Source: Variovorax sp. 679 (GTDB taxonomy: Bacteria > Pseudomonadota > Gammaproteobacteria > Burkholderiales > Burkholderiaceae_C). From it: 64,000 bases of DNA. The stretch covers positions 310,001 through 374,000 of the forward strand of contig NZ_RXFS01000004.1 of the NCBI RefSeq assembly GCF_003952185.1. The letters are read 5' to 3'. The notes beneath the pieces were generated by a model. That model saw nothing but the letters and a program-made list of their open reading frames with translations. It was not told where the DNA came from and did no database searches. Position numbers and translations under genes: made by a program. Positions 7,109 to 15,493 of this stretch are shown in pieces (positions within the stretch are counted from its first letter, which is position 1; the number at the start of each line of letters is the position of its first letter).

Positions 7109-9292
7109 CTAGAACTTCGCGTTCAGCGAGACGCGGAAGGCTCGCGGCGAACCCGGCGTGATGTTCGAGTTGCTGTTCGCGTTGAGGAAGTACTTCCGGT
7201 TGAACAGGTTCTCGACGTTGACCTGCATCTGGACGTTCTTGTTCAGCGTGAAGAACAGCGCGGCGTCGACGCGGGTGTATGCGGGCAGCACGACGTTGGG
7301 GAAGGGCGTGCCGGCGGTCACGATCTGCTCGCTCGAGGCGAACATCTTCGTGCGGTGGATCACACCGAGGCCGGCGCCCCACATCGGCGAGAAGTCGTAG
7401 CGGTTCCACAGCGCGAAGGTGTGCTTCGGCACCAGGCCCACGGTGGCGCCGGCGCGGATGGTGGCGGAGGTGTCGGCCTTGAACTTCGCATCGGTGTACG
7501 AGTAGCCGCCCGCGACGCTCCATGCCGGCGTGATGTTGCCGCTCAGGCCCAGCTCGAGGCCCTGCGTGCGCTGGCCGTCGCTGAGGATGGTGCGCGTGTT
7601 GGTCGGGTCGGTCGGGTCCAGCACGATGACGTTCGAGCGATCGAGGCGGTACAGCGCCGCCGTGGCCGCGAGGTTGGGCAGCACGTCCCACTTGGCGCCG
7701 ATCTCGTAGTTCTTGAACTTCTCGGGCTTGAGCGCCGCGTTGCTCAGGGTCAACGAGGAGAGCTGGTCGCCGGCGCGCGGCTGGTAGGCGATGCTGTAGT
7801 TGGCGTACAGCGAAACCTGCTCGACCGGCTTGTAGACCACGCCCAGGCGCGGCGAGACGAGGTCGTCGGTGGTCTTGAAACGGTCGAAGTTGCGGTTGTT
7901 GCGGAAGTCGACCTTGAACTGGTCGTAGCGCAGGCCGGCAATCACCTGGAACTGCGGGCTCAGCTCGATCTGGTCCTGCACGTACAGCGCCGAGACGGTC
8001 GCCTTGCCGCTGTTGTTGGCGTCGGTCGCCGACTGGCGGTACACCACGGGCGCAAAGGTGGTCGGGAACGCCAGCGGCACCGTCACGCTCGTGGCGGTGT
8101 TGTTGAAGAAGCCGGTGTTGCGGAAGTTGTCGGTGTCCTGCTGGCCGAGCTCGGCGCCCACCAGCAGCTTGTGCTTCACCGCGCCGGTGTTCAGCGAGAA
8201 CGTCAGGTCGGTCTGGTTGAAGATGCTCTTGCGCGAGGTGGCGTTGTTGTAGGCGCTGAGGGCCACGCCGGTGCCTGCGTTGTTCACCGCGCCGGGGAAC
8301 ACGTTCTGATAGAACTTGTCCTGCTGCGACCAGCGGGTGCGGTTGCGCAGCAGCACGCCGTTGTCGAACTCGTGCTCGACCAGCGCATTGAATGCATCGA
8401 GCTTCGAGCCCGTGGGGCTGCCGGCCGCGTTGCCGTAGAAGGTCGACGGATCGGTGACGACCGGCACGCCGCGGAACGACGGGATGCCGCGGTCGGCGAT
8501 GCGGTCGTCCTTGAAGTGCTCGTAGCCCAGGGTGACCAGCGTCTTCGCGCTGGGCCGCCAGCTGATCGTCGGGTTGATGCCCGAGCGCTCCAGCCACACG
8601 CCGTCGCGGTAGCTCTTCGAGTTCTCGTAGAGGCCGTTGAGGCGGAACGACAGCTGGTCGTTGATGGGCTGGTTCAGGTCGACGGTGACGCGGCGGTTGC
8701 TCTGCGAGCCCAGCGTCAGGGAGGCGCCGTAGGAGGGCGTCCACTCGGGTTGCTTGCTCACGCGGTTGATCAGGCCGCCGGTCGCGCCGCGTCCGAAGAC
8801 CATGGCGTTCGGGCCCTTGAAGATCTCGACGCGCTCGATGTTGTACAGGTCGCGGTAGTACTGCACGTCGTCGCGGATGCCGTCGATGAAGAAGTCGCCG
8901 GTGGTGCTGATGCCGCGGAAGATCGGCGTCTCGCGGTTGCCTTCGCCCTGCGCGAAGCCCACGCCGGGGACGTAGCGCGCGGCTTCGGCGATGCTCTGCA
9001 CGGCGCGGTCGCGCATCTCGTCGGCGGTGATGACGCTGATCGACTGCGGCGTGTCGCGCAGCGGCGTGTCGGTCTTGGTCGCGGTGGTGCTGCGCTTGGC
9101 CGAGTAGCCCTGATCGCCTTCACCCGTCACCGTGACGGGCGGCAGCGCGCCGCTGGCGGTCTGCGACCAGGCGGGTGTCGTGCAGATGGCGAGCGTGGCG
9201 CCGGCGGCCAGCAGGTGGACGGCCTTGACGATCGACGGCTGGGCGAAGCGGGGCGCCGCGACGGCGCGTCGCGGACTGGATTTCATGTTCAT
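7109..9292 (-). CDS. TonB-dependent catecholate-siderophore receptor, Fiu/PiuA-like
   Basis: A 727-residue outer-membrane receptor. A signal peptide (residues 1 to about 40, ending near PAWSQ) is followed by the plug (VGFAQGEGNRETPIFRG, DGIRDDVQYYRDLYNIERVE, NAMVFGRGATGGLINRV). A 22-strand barrel ends in the aromatic C-terminal signature RVSLNAKF. The plug resembles the Fiu/PiuA group, which imports ferric catecholates and monomeric breakdown products. It needs TonB-ExbB-ExbD; exbB and exbD lie at 59637-60827. The start MNMK is chosen because it gives a standard signal peptide. A Fur-box-like site lies about 105 bp upstream. Confidence 0.92.
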   Translation of the reverse strand: MNMKSSPRRAVAAPRFAQPSIVKAVHLLAAGATLAICTTPAWSQTASGALPPVTVTGEGDQGYSAKRSTTATKTDTPLRDTPQSISVITADEMRDRAVQSIAEAARYVPGVGFAQGEGNRETPIFRGISTTGDFFIDGIRDDVQYYRDLYNIERVEIFKGPNAMVFGRGATGGLINRVSKQPEWTPSYGASLTLGSQSNRRVTVDLNQPINDQLSFRLNGLYENSKSYRDGVWLERSGINPTISWRPSAKTLVTLGYEHFKDDRIADRGIPSFRGVPVVTDPSTFYGNAAGSPTGSKLDAFNALVEHEFDNGVLLRNRTRWSQQDKFYQNVFPGAVNNAGTGVALSAYNNATSRKSIFNQTDLTFSLNTGAVKHKLLVGAELGQQDTDNFRNTGFFNNTATSVTVPLAFPTTFAPVVYRQSATDANNSGKATVSALYVQDQIELSPQFQVIAGLRYDQFKVDFRNNRNFDRFKTTDDLVSPRLGVVYKPVEQVSLYANYSIAYQPRAGDQLSSLTLSNAALKPEKFKNYEIGAKWDVLPNLAATAALYRLDRSNVIVLDPTDPTNTRTILSDGQRTQGLELGLSGNITPAWSVAGGYSYTDAKFKADTSATIRAGATVGLVPKHTFALWNRYDFSPMWGAGLGVIHRTKMFASSEQIVTAGTPFPNVVLPAYTRVDAALFFTLNKNVQMQVNVENLFNRKYFLNANSNSNITPGSPRAFRVSLNAKF

Positions 9293-9395
9293 GGCGAAAC
9301 GGATGGAGGAAAAGGGCTGGCGCCTGCGCGCCGTCTGCAAAAGGCGAGCGCCGGCCTTCCGGGCTTTCTCCGCGCGGCCGCGCCGGGAAGCAGGA

Positions 9396-9415
9396 AATAC
9401 GAACGATTCGCAATT
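9396..9415 (-). promoter_or_regulatory. Fur-box-like operator upstream of the Fiu-like receptor
   Basis: The site aatacgaacgattcgcaatt matches the betaproteobacterial Fur pattern AATGAGAATGATTCTCATTT at about 14 of 20 positions and is itself near-palindromic around GAA/TTC. It is about 105 bp before the receptor ATG, a normal position for iron repression. The match was judged by eye, not scored with a matrix. Confidence 0.55.
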
Positions 9416-9437
9416 TCGGAGAAATGTAGAAGCGAGA

Positions 9438-9459
9438 AGTAGTACTGTCAAGTGCTACT
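9438..9459. promoter_or_regulatory. Imperfect dyad AGTAGTAC-N6-GTGCTACT
   Basis: Two 8-bp arms with one mismatch, separated by TGTCAA, about 146 bp before the receptor start. It could be a second operator, for example for one of the Fur-like paralogs downstream. No known consensus was recognised. Confidence 0.4.
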
Positions 9460-9596
9460 GCTTTCGGGCGAAGCCGAGTGAGGGTGTCATGCAACAGCCT
9501 GCGAAGGCGTGCAAGCGGCCGATCCGAGTGGTTGTTCGGATGACTACTTCAGCGATCGGGAGATGGCCCGCCGAGGGCCGGTCGTGCGCAGCCCGC

Positions 9597-9950
9597 TCAG
9601 GACGGCTCGCGGGGCGCCTTCTCGACGCGGGGCGATCGCACGCCGCTGATCTGCCCGCGCACGACCTTCCAGAAGTTCTTGGTGCCGTCGAGCAGGCGCC
9701 ATGCGTTCGAGCGGTGCGCCAGCACGCCGACCTCGGGCAGCACGTCGCGCAGGTTCTTCAGGCCGAGGATCTTCAGGTACTTGCGCACCGTGGTCGGGCT
9801 GTGGATCAGCAGGATCACCCGCCACCCGTAGTGGCGCCCGAGCATCAGCATGCCGATGGCGCTCTCGAGGTCGTCGAGGTCGCCGTTGAAGTCGTCCACG
9901 GCGCGGTCCACGATGCCGAGGATTTCCTGGTCGCTCATCGGGGCAGGCAT
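9597..9950 (-). CDS. Conserved-looking small protein of unknown function
   Basis: A 117-residue protein from the ATG at 9950 (a second ATG at 9938 would give MSDQEILG). It has an acidic N-terminal helix (DDFNGDLDDLESAIGMLML), a hydrophobic strand VILLIHSP, and a basic tail. No signal peptide or membrane span is seen. I do not recognise the family. It is divergent from the FTR1-like permease, and the Fur-box-like site at 10038-10057 lies between them, so it may be iron-regulated. A role in iron handling is only inferred from position. No strong ribosome-binding site was seen before either start. Confidence 0.6.
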   Translation of the reverse strand: MPAPMSDQEILGIVDRAVDDFNGDLDDLESAIGMLMLGRHYGWRVILLIHSPTTVRKYLKILGLKNLRDVLPEVGVLAHRSNAWRLLDGTKNFWKVVRGQISGVRSPRVEKAPREPS

Positions 9951-10037
9951 GTCTGGGAGGGTGGGTTGGAGGGGGCGCGAAGTGGGAGAGGAGTGTCGCA
10001 CGCCGGATGGGAATGCCGGTCATGCGATACTTCTGGG

Positions 10038-10057
10038 AATGCGAATGATTGTCATCT
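10038..10057 (+). promoter_or_regulatory. Fur-box-like operator before the FTR1-fecIR-receptor operon
   Basis: The site aatgcgaatgattgtcatct agrees with AATGAGAATGATTCTCATTT at about 17 of 20 positions by eye. It lies 30 bp upstream of the permease ATG and also upstream of the divergent small gene starting at 9950. This suggests iron-dependent repression of the permease, sigma factor, FecR and receptor genes. Confidence 0.7.
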
Positions 10058-10087
10058 TCCCTGATTCCGGCTCCCTGCCGCACCCCC

Positions 10088-10840
10088 ATGTTTGATGCTT
10101 TCGCGGTCACGTTGCGCGAGTTGGCGGAGCTGATGCTGATCGTCGGCGCACTCGGCGCATGCCTGTTCCAGACGCGCCGGCTGCGGCTGATGCCGTACAT
10201 CGCCTGGGGCCTCGTGCTCGGCCTGGTGCCGGCCGCGGCGCTGGCCGTGGTGCTGATGGATGCCGCGTTCGACGGCGTCGTCGAGGCGGCCCTGTCGACC
10301 GTGATGGGCTTCGGCGTGCTGCTGGTGGCGATGAGCATGGCCGCCTCCGCGGGCAGCATCAAGAGCCGGGTGCAGATCCTGATCGAAGGCTGGCTCGAGC
10401 GGCGGGGCGCGCCGGCAATCATCGTCGGATTCATCGCGCTGGCGGCCTTTCGCGAGTCGCTCGAAGTCGCGGTGTTCATGCGTTCCATCAGCGCCCGCTC
10501 CGGCGTGGCGGAAGCGCTTGCCGGGATGCTGCTGGGCATGGTCGCCGCAGGCCTGCTGGTGCCGATCTGGAAATGGCTGCGCATCCGCTCCGGGTTGCTC
10601 GTGCTCTTCCGGGCGTCGGCGCTGCTGTTGTCGTTGCTGTCGATCCAGATGATGCTGCACGGCATCAGCGACCTGCTGCGCCTGCAGGCCACCGCCCGCG
10701 GCGGCGATGCATGGCCCGCTGCCATCGATCCGTTCCTGGAAGGCGGCGCGCTGCACTTCTGGCTCTGCGCCGCCCTGATGCTGGTCCCGCTGCTGCACAT
10801 GGTCCGCGGCTGGTGGGGCGGTACCCGGCAAGCCGGCTGA
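10088..10840 (+). CDS. FTR1-family high-affinity iron permease-like membrane protein
   Basis: A 250-residue polytopic membrane protein with about six to seven hydrophobic segments. It carries the two RExxE signatures of FTR1/EfeU iron permeases: RELAE (Arg10, Glu11, Glu14) in the first span and RESLE (Arg122, Glu123, Glu126) in a central one. In this family the motifs coordinate Fe(III) or Fe(II) for inner-membrane uptake. No EfeO, EfeB, P19 or multicopper oxidase partner is adjacent; instead an ECF sigma gene follows after 46 bp. The ATG at 10088 is preferred because a TTG further upstream overlaps the Fur-box-like site. Confidence 0.8.
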   Translation: MFDAFAVTLRELAELMLIVGALGACLFQTRRLRLMPYIAWGLVLGLVPAAALAVVLMDAAFDGVVEAALSTVMGFGVLLVAMSMAASAGSIKSRVQILIEGWLERRGAPAIIVGFIALAAFRESLEVAVFMRSISARSGVAEALAGMLLGMVAAGLLVPIWKWLRIRSGLLVLFRASALLLSLLSIQMMLHGISDLLRLQATARGGDAWPAAIDPFLEGGALHFWLCAALMLVPLLHMVRGWWGGTRQAG

Positions 10841-10886
10841 GCGCGGCTGCCATCTCTTCCCCGACATCGAAGCGACGCACTCATCC

Positions 10887-11414
10887 ATGGCTGCCGGCGA
10901 GCCGTCACTCCAGCGCGAAGTCCACCATCTCTACCGCGAGCACCACGGCTGGCTTTTCAACTGGCTGCGCGGGCGATTGGGCAACAGCTTCGACGCCGCG
11001 GACATTGCCCACGACACGTTCATGCGCATCTGGATCGGGCTGCGCGCCGGCGCGATCCCGACGCTGCGCGAGCCGCGCGCCTACCTGACCACCGTGGCGC
11101 GGCGCCTGGTGATCAACCACCACGAGCGGCAATCGCTGGAGCGCGCCTACCAGGCGTCGCTCGCGCTGCTGCCCGAGGCGCTTGTGCCTTCCGTCGAGGA
11201 GCGCGCGATCCTGCTGGAGACGCTGCACGAGCTCGACGCGCTGCTCGACGAACTGCCCGACAGGGTGCGCACCGCCTTCCTGCTGTCGCAGCTCGAAGGC
11301 CTCGCGTACGAGGACATCGCCGTGCAGCTCGGCGTCAGCGTTCGCACCGTCACCCGCTACATGGCACAGGGATTCGCGCAGTGTCTGCGTCTCATGCTGA
11401 CGCCGCAGCCGTGA
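10887..11414 (+). CDS. ECF RNA polymerase sigma factor, FecI-like
   Basis: A 175-residue sigma-70-family ECF factor. Region 2 spans about residues 8-75 (HHLYREHHGWLFNWLRGRL, DIAHDTFMRIW, AYLTTVARRLV). Region 4 spans about 115-170 (LDELPDRVRTAFLLSQLEG, YEDIAVQLGVSVRTVTRYM). FecI-type factors direct transcription of a TonB receptor when the matching FecR protein signals receptor occupancy. The order sigma-FecR-receptor here is the textbook arrangement. The gene overlaps fecR and probably shares the Fur-controlled promoter before the permease. Confidence 0.93.
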   Translation: MAAGEPSLQREVHHLYREHHGWLFNWLRGRLGNSFDAADIAHDTFMRIWIGLRAGAIPTLREPRAYLTTVARRLVINHHERQSLERAYQASLALLPEALVPSVEERAILLETLHELDALLDELPDRVRTAFLLSQLEGLAYEDIAVQLGVSVRTVTRYMAQGFAQCLRLMLTPQP

Positions 11415-12394
11415 GCGCGGCGCAGGGCTCCGGCGCCGTCGATCCGCGCCTGGTGAACGAGGCCGCGCAGTGGCTCGCGCGCATGCATGCGGGCCGCTTC
11501 ACCGAGGCCGATGCGCTGCGCTGGACGCAGTGGCGCGACCAGAGCCCCGAGCACCAGCGCGTGTGGCAGAGCGCGGAGCAATTGAGCGCCAGGTTCGGCG
11601 CGGTGCCGCCCGGCGTGGGCATGCCGGTTCTGGGCCGGCGCCGCATGCTCGCGAACCGGCGCGCATTGCTCAGGACGGTGGCGCTGCTGCTGGGCGCGCC
11701 GTCCGCCGCCTGGATCGGCTATCGCGCCGTGCCGTGGCAATCGCTGGGCGCCGAGTACCGCACGGCGACCGGCGAGCGCCGCACCATCGAGCTGGCCGAC
11801 CGAAGCCGCGTCATCCTCAACACGTCGACCGCCATCGACGTTCTGTTCGACGCCTCTCAGCGCCTGGTGCGGCAGCGCAACGGCGAGATCCTGGTCGACA
11901 CGGCGCCGGACCCGAACGCCGGCTTCCAGCGGCCCTTTCTTGTCGATACGCCGCAAGGCCGGCTGCGCGCGCTGGGCACGCGCTTCATCGTGCGCGTTGA
12001 CGAGGAAGCGCAGCGCAGCCGCCTGGTCGTGCTCGCCGGTGCGGTCGAGGTGAACCCCGCGCGTGCGTCCGGCGCACCGGTCGTCGTACCGGCCGGGCGG
12101 CAGATCGCATTCACCGCCGATGCGACGAGCCCCCTGGCGCCGGTTGCAGCCGGTGCGGAGTCATGGACCCAGGGCGTGCTCTATGCCGAAGAGATGCGCC
12201 TGGCCGACCTGCTTTCGGAAGTCGGCCGCTACCGCAGCGGCGTGCTGCGCTGCGACCCCGTGGTGGCAGGGCTGCGCGTGTCGGGTGCCTTCCAGCTCGA
12301 CGACACCGATCGCATCCTTTCCGTTCTCGCGCAGACGCTGCCGGTGCGCGTCGACGCGCGCACCCGCTACTGGGTGACGGTGACCGCCCGGTGA
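11411..12394 (+). CDS. FecR-type transmembrane sigma regulator
   Basis: A 327-residue protein starting at a GTG that overlaps the sigma-factor TGA (GTGA, 11411-11414). An alternative GTG at 11381 would add ten residues. The N-terminal cytosolic domain binds the sigma factor (NEAAQWLARMHAGRFTEAD, WRDQSPEHQRVW). A membrane segment lies near LRTVALLLGAPSAAWIGY, and the periplasmic FecR domain contains EYRTATGERRTIELADRS, RVILNTSTAIDV and LGTRFIVRV. It should relay the signal from the N-terminal STN domain of the receptor encoded next. Confidence 0.92.
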   Translation: MSAAQGSGAVDPRLVNEAAQWLARMHAGRFTEADALRWTQWRDQSPEHQRVWQSAEQLSARFGAVPPGVGMPVLGRRRMLANRRALLRTVALLLGAPSAAWIGYRAVPWQSLGAEYRTATGERRTIELADRSRVILNTSTAIDVLFDASQRLVRQRNGEILVDTAPDPNAGFQRPFLVDTPQGRLRALGTRFIVRVDEEAQRSRLVVLAGAVEVNPARASGAPVVVPAGRQIAFTADATSPLAPVAAGAESWTQGVLYAEEMRLADLLSEVGRYRSGVLRCDPVVAGLRVSGAFQLDDTDRILSVLAQTLPVRVDARTRYWVTVTAR

Positions 12395-12415
12395 TTTCCA
12401 TTTCCTCGTGAGGCT

Positions 12416-12447
12416 CGCATCGGCGGGCGATTTTTCTTGCCGATGCG
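12416..12447 (+). promoter_or_regulatory. Perfect 9-bp inverted repeat between fecR-like gene and receptor
   Basis: CGCATCGGC (12416-12424) and GCCGATGCG (12439-12447) flank a 14-base spacer. The arms are perfect, but no T-run follows, so it is not a standard terminator. It could be an RNA hairpin tuning receptor expression or a binding site near an internal promoter. Confidence 0.5.
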
Positions 12448-12523
12448 TGTCCGGTTTCTGCGTCTCGCCTGTCATGTCGATTGAAACCAATCCACATCCC
12501 GACATGCGACAAGGACGCTCCCA

Positions 12524-15043
12524 ATGACCGACAGGCCCTCCGCTCCCCAGAATCCCCACGGCCCGAGGCGCAGACAGCGCCGGACCGTGCGCGCCGTGCA
12601 GGGCGCGCTGTACGCCCTCGGCGTGGCCACGCTGGGGCTCGCCTCGCTGCCGGCCCATGCGGCCGATGCCGTGGCGGCCCCGGCGCGCAAGGCCTACAGC
12701 ATTCCGGCCGGTCCTCTGGGGCCGGCCCTGCTGGCCTTCGCGGGGCAGGCGGGCTTCAACCTCAGCTTCGACCTCGCCCGCACGCGCGGCCTGACCACGC
12801 CGGGCCTGACCGGGGAGTTTTCCGCCGAGGAGGGCCTCGGCCGGCTGCTGGCCGGCAGCGGCCTGCGCGCGCGCCGGCTCGCCAGTGGCGACTTCACGCT
12901 CGACGCCGCACCGGCGCCCACCGCCTCCGCCCCGCCCGTGGAGCCCGCCGCATCGGCCGATGCCCTGCCGGCCGTCACCGTGACCGCGCGCACGCAGAGC
13001 AGCCTCATGGCGCCCACCCGCCAGGTCACCGTGCTCGAGCGCGATGAACTGGACAACCTGCGCCAGGGTTCCGACAGCGTTGCCACGCTGCTGAGCAAGG
13101 TCGTGCCCGGCATGGCCGATTCGAGCCACACCATCACCGACTTCGGCCAGACCCTGCGCGGGCGCAACATGCTCGTGCTGGTCGACGGCATCCCGCTCAA
13201 CACCAACCGCCACTCCTCGCGCAACCTCGCCAACATCAACCCGGCGGACGTCGACCAGATCGAGGTGCTGCGCGGCAGCAGCGCGATCTACGGCAGCGGC
13301 GCGGCGGGTGGCATCGTGTCGATCCGCACGCGGCAGCCCAGCGGCGAGACGCGCGCCGAGACCACCATCACCGGCGTGTCGCCGCTCTCGCGCATCGGTT
13401 CGGCCGGACTGGGCGGCGAAGTGCAGCACTACATCTCGGGCAGTGGCCAAGTCTTCGACTACGCGGTGAGCCTTGGTACGCGGCACGTGGGCGGCTCCTA
13501 CGACGCGCGCGGCGACCGCATCGCGCCCGAGCCCAGCCAGGGCGACCTGTTCGACTCGAACATCTACAACGCCTCCGCCAAGATCGGCTACCGCATCGAC
13601 GCGAACCAGCGGCTGCAGTTCTCGGCGAGCCACTACGACGCGAAGCAGGACACCGACTACGCCTCCGACCAGTCCGTGGCCAGGCTGCCGGCGGGCAGCG
13701 TCGCGGCGCGGCCCCTGAAGGGACTGCAGCTCGACAAGCAGAACCGCGTGACCAACAGCCTGCTCGGCCTCGACTACACGAACCGCGACATCGCTGGCAG
13801 CACGCTGGCCGCGCAGCTCTACTACCGCGACTTCTTCACCCGCTTCGCGCCCTTCGACGCGCGCGGCGTCGTGGCCCGTGGATCGAGCGTCGACCAGGTG
13901 ATGCAGAACTCGCGCGTGTTCGGCGGCCGCCTGACGGTCAAGACGCCGTTCGGCGCCGACCGGAAGACGCAGCTCACCTGGGGCGCGGACTTCAACCAGG
14001 AACGCACCGACATGCCGCTCGACGTGTTCGACCCGAAGCTCTACGACGCCAGCCGCGGCCTGAGTTTCAGTCGGACCGGCACGCTGATCTTCATGCCGCC
14101 CATCACCACGCGCACCATGGGCGGCTTCGCCCAGCTGCAGCATCGCTTCAACGACAACTGGTCGGTCGAGGGCGGCGCGCGCTACGACAAGGCCAGCGCG
14201 AGGTTCGACAGCTTCACGCCGCTGTCGCAGCTGCGTGCACGCAACCCTGCGCAGGTGAAGGGCGGCACGGTCGACTACGGCGCGTGGACCTACAACGCCG
14301 GCGTGGTCTACAACCCGACGTCGCGCCACGACATCTACGCTTCGTACAGCCAGGGATTCGAGTTGCCCGACATCGGCCTGCAGGTTCGCAACGCGACGCC
14401 GAGCTTCAACATCCGCGGCTCCGACCTGCAGCCGGTGAAGACCGACACCGTGGAGCTCGGCTGGCGCGGCCGCTTCGACAACGCGGTGGCCAACCTGAGC
14501 GTGTTCCAGTCGCAGTCCGCGCTGGGCGCGGTGCAGAGCTCGTTCAACGGACTGATCATGACCCGCACCAAGGAGCGCATCCACGGCATCGAAGGCGCCA
14601 TCGACTACGTCGACAGCGGCGACCGCTGGGGCGCGGGCGGCTCCTTCACGTGGATGAAGGGGCGCGAGCTGCCGCAGGGCGGCACGCGCTACCAGGACAT
14701 GTGGGGCTACCGCATTCCGCCGCTCAAGCTGACGGCATACGTCGAATACAGGCCGAGTGCGCGCTGGAGCCACCGGCTGCAGGCCGTGTCCTATGGCTCG
14801 AAGGACTACCGGCTCGACGGCGTGAACAGCTTCGGCCGCCGCGACGTCAGCGGCTACACCACATTCGACCTCGTCAGCCGGTTCAAGATCGACGAGAAGA
14901 ACACCGTCGTCGTGGGTGTCGAGAACCTGTTCAACCGACGCTACTTCCCGCTCTACAGCCAGCTGCTACGCAACAGCAACAACACCAGTCGGTTGCCGGC
15001 CGCGGGGGCGGTGCTGAAGGTGAGCTACACCCACCGCTGGTGA
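12524..15043 (+). CDS. TonB-dependent receptor with STN signalling domain (FecA-like transducer)
   Basis: An 839-residue outer-membrane receptor. A long arginine-rich signal peptide ends near PAHA (residue 46). A secretin/TonB short N-terminal (STN) domain at about 53-108 (YSIPAGPLGPALLAFAGQAG) contacts FecR. The plug starts near ALPAVTVTARTQ (about 147), and the barrel ends with LKVSYTHRW. The plug motif LVDGIPLNTNRHSS with VLRGSSAIYGSGAAGG resembles receptors for hydroxamate or other ferric chelates; the ligand is not known. It is preceded by FecI- and FecR-like genes, so its own occupancy probably induces it. Confidence 0.93.
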   Translation: MTDRPSAPQNPHGPRRRQRRTVRAVQGALYALGVATLGLASLPAHAADAVAAPARKAYSIPAGPLGPALLAFAGQAGFNLSFDLARTRGLTTPGLTGEFSAEEGLGRLLAGSGLRARRLASGDFTLDAAPAPTASAPPVEPAASADALPAVTVTARTQSSLMAPTRQVTVLERDELDNLRQGSDSVATLLSKVVPGMADSSHTITDFGQTLRGRNMLVLVDGIPLNTNRHSSRNLANINPADVDQIEVLRGSSAIYGSGAAGGIVSIRTRQPSGETRAETTITGVSPLSRIGSAGLGGEVQHYISGSGQVFDYAVSLGTRHVGGSYDARGDRIAPEPSQGDLFDSNIYNASAKIGYRIDANQRLQFSASHYDAKQDTDYASDQSVARLPAGSVAARPLKGLQLDKQNRVTNSLLGLDYTNRDIAGSTLAAQLYYRDFFTRFAPFDARGVVARGSSVDQVMQNSRVFGGRLTVKTPFGADRKTQLTWGADFNQERTDMPLDVFDPKLYDASRGLSFSRTGTLIFMPPITTRTMGGFAQLQHRFNDNWSVEGGARYDKASARFDSFTPLSQLRARNPAQVKGGTVDYGAWTYNAGVVYNPTSRHDIYASYSQGFELPDIGLQVRNATPSFNIRGSDLQPVKTDTVELGWRGRFDNAVANLSVFQSQSALGAVQSSFNGLIMTRTKERIHGIEGAIDYVDSGDRWGAGGSFTWMKGRELPQGGTRYQDMWGYRIPPLKLTAYVEYRPSARWSHRLQAVSYGSKDYRLDGVNSFGRRDVSGYTTFDLVSRFKIDEKNTVVVGVENLFNRRYFPLYSQLLRNSNNTSRLPAAGAVLKVSYTHRW

Positions 15044-15079
15044 GCAATGAACGCCGCGCGGCGCCTGCCCGAAGGCTCC

Positions 15080-15493
15080 TCAGGCTTTCGGCGTCGGCCC
15101 CGCGTGCGCCTCGTGCTGCGGCAGGTCATCCGTGATCGTGAACCACGGCGCCTTCGAGCCCACGAAGATGTGCGCGGTCGGGCGGATGGACGGCGCATCG
15201 ACCAGCGTGCCCATCGCGACGTGCACGAATTGCCCGTCGCGCACCACCGAGCACAGCAGCGAGCCGCATTTCGCGCAATGCAGGTCGCCCGCATCGGGCT
15301 TGCCGTGGATCATCAACGCGTCTTCACCAAGCGTGATGGCGAACTTGCCGCGCTCGATGCCCGCGAAAGGCTTGAAGGCCGAGCCCGTCGCGCGCCGGCA
15401 GTCCGGGCAGTGGCAGTTCAGCGAGTAGGCGAACTCATCCGCCACCTCGTAGTGAACGGCACCGCACAGGCACCTGCCGGCAAGGATGCTCAA
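15080..15493 (-). CDS. GFA/CENP-V-type zinc protein
   Basis: A 137-residue member of the GFA family (named for glutathione-dependent formaldehyde-activating enzyme; the activity is doubtful for most members). It has the expected cysteine pattern: Cys8-x-Cys10, Cys27-x-Cys29-x2-Cys32, Cys73-x2-Cys76 and Cys81. The predicted start is a TTG at 15493 whose last bases overlap the yebC stop (TTGA), giving the normal N-terminus [10 protein letters not shown]. Translational coupling with yebC is therefore likely. The substrate is unknown. Confidence 0.85.
   Translation of the reverse strand: MSILAGRCLCGAVHYEVADEFAYSLNCHCPDCRRATGSAFKPFAGIERGKFAITLGEDALMIHGKPDAGDLHCAKCGSLLCSVVRDGQFVHVAMGTLVDAPSIRPTAHIFVGSKAPWFTITDDLPQHEAHAGPTPKA

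Larger units (their letters stand above)
9293..9596. other. Intergenic region upstream of the siderophore receptor
   Basis: A 304-bp gap between the start of the receptor (minus strand) and the 3' end of the minus-strand small gene at 9597. It contains a Fur-box-like site (9396-9415) and an imperfect 8-bp dyad (9438-9459). I see no credible coding sequence in it. Confidence 0.7.

Noticed and set aside
6962..9442. Long open frames antisense to real genes (for example 6962-9442 +, 12161-14773 -, 20008-22797 -, 15490-18051 - as one unit)
   Set aside because: They mirror well-supported genes on the other strand, have Arg/Ala/His-rich composition typical of GC-rich shadow frames, and show no domain features. 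The 15490-18051 frame is yebC with an artificial upstream extension.
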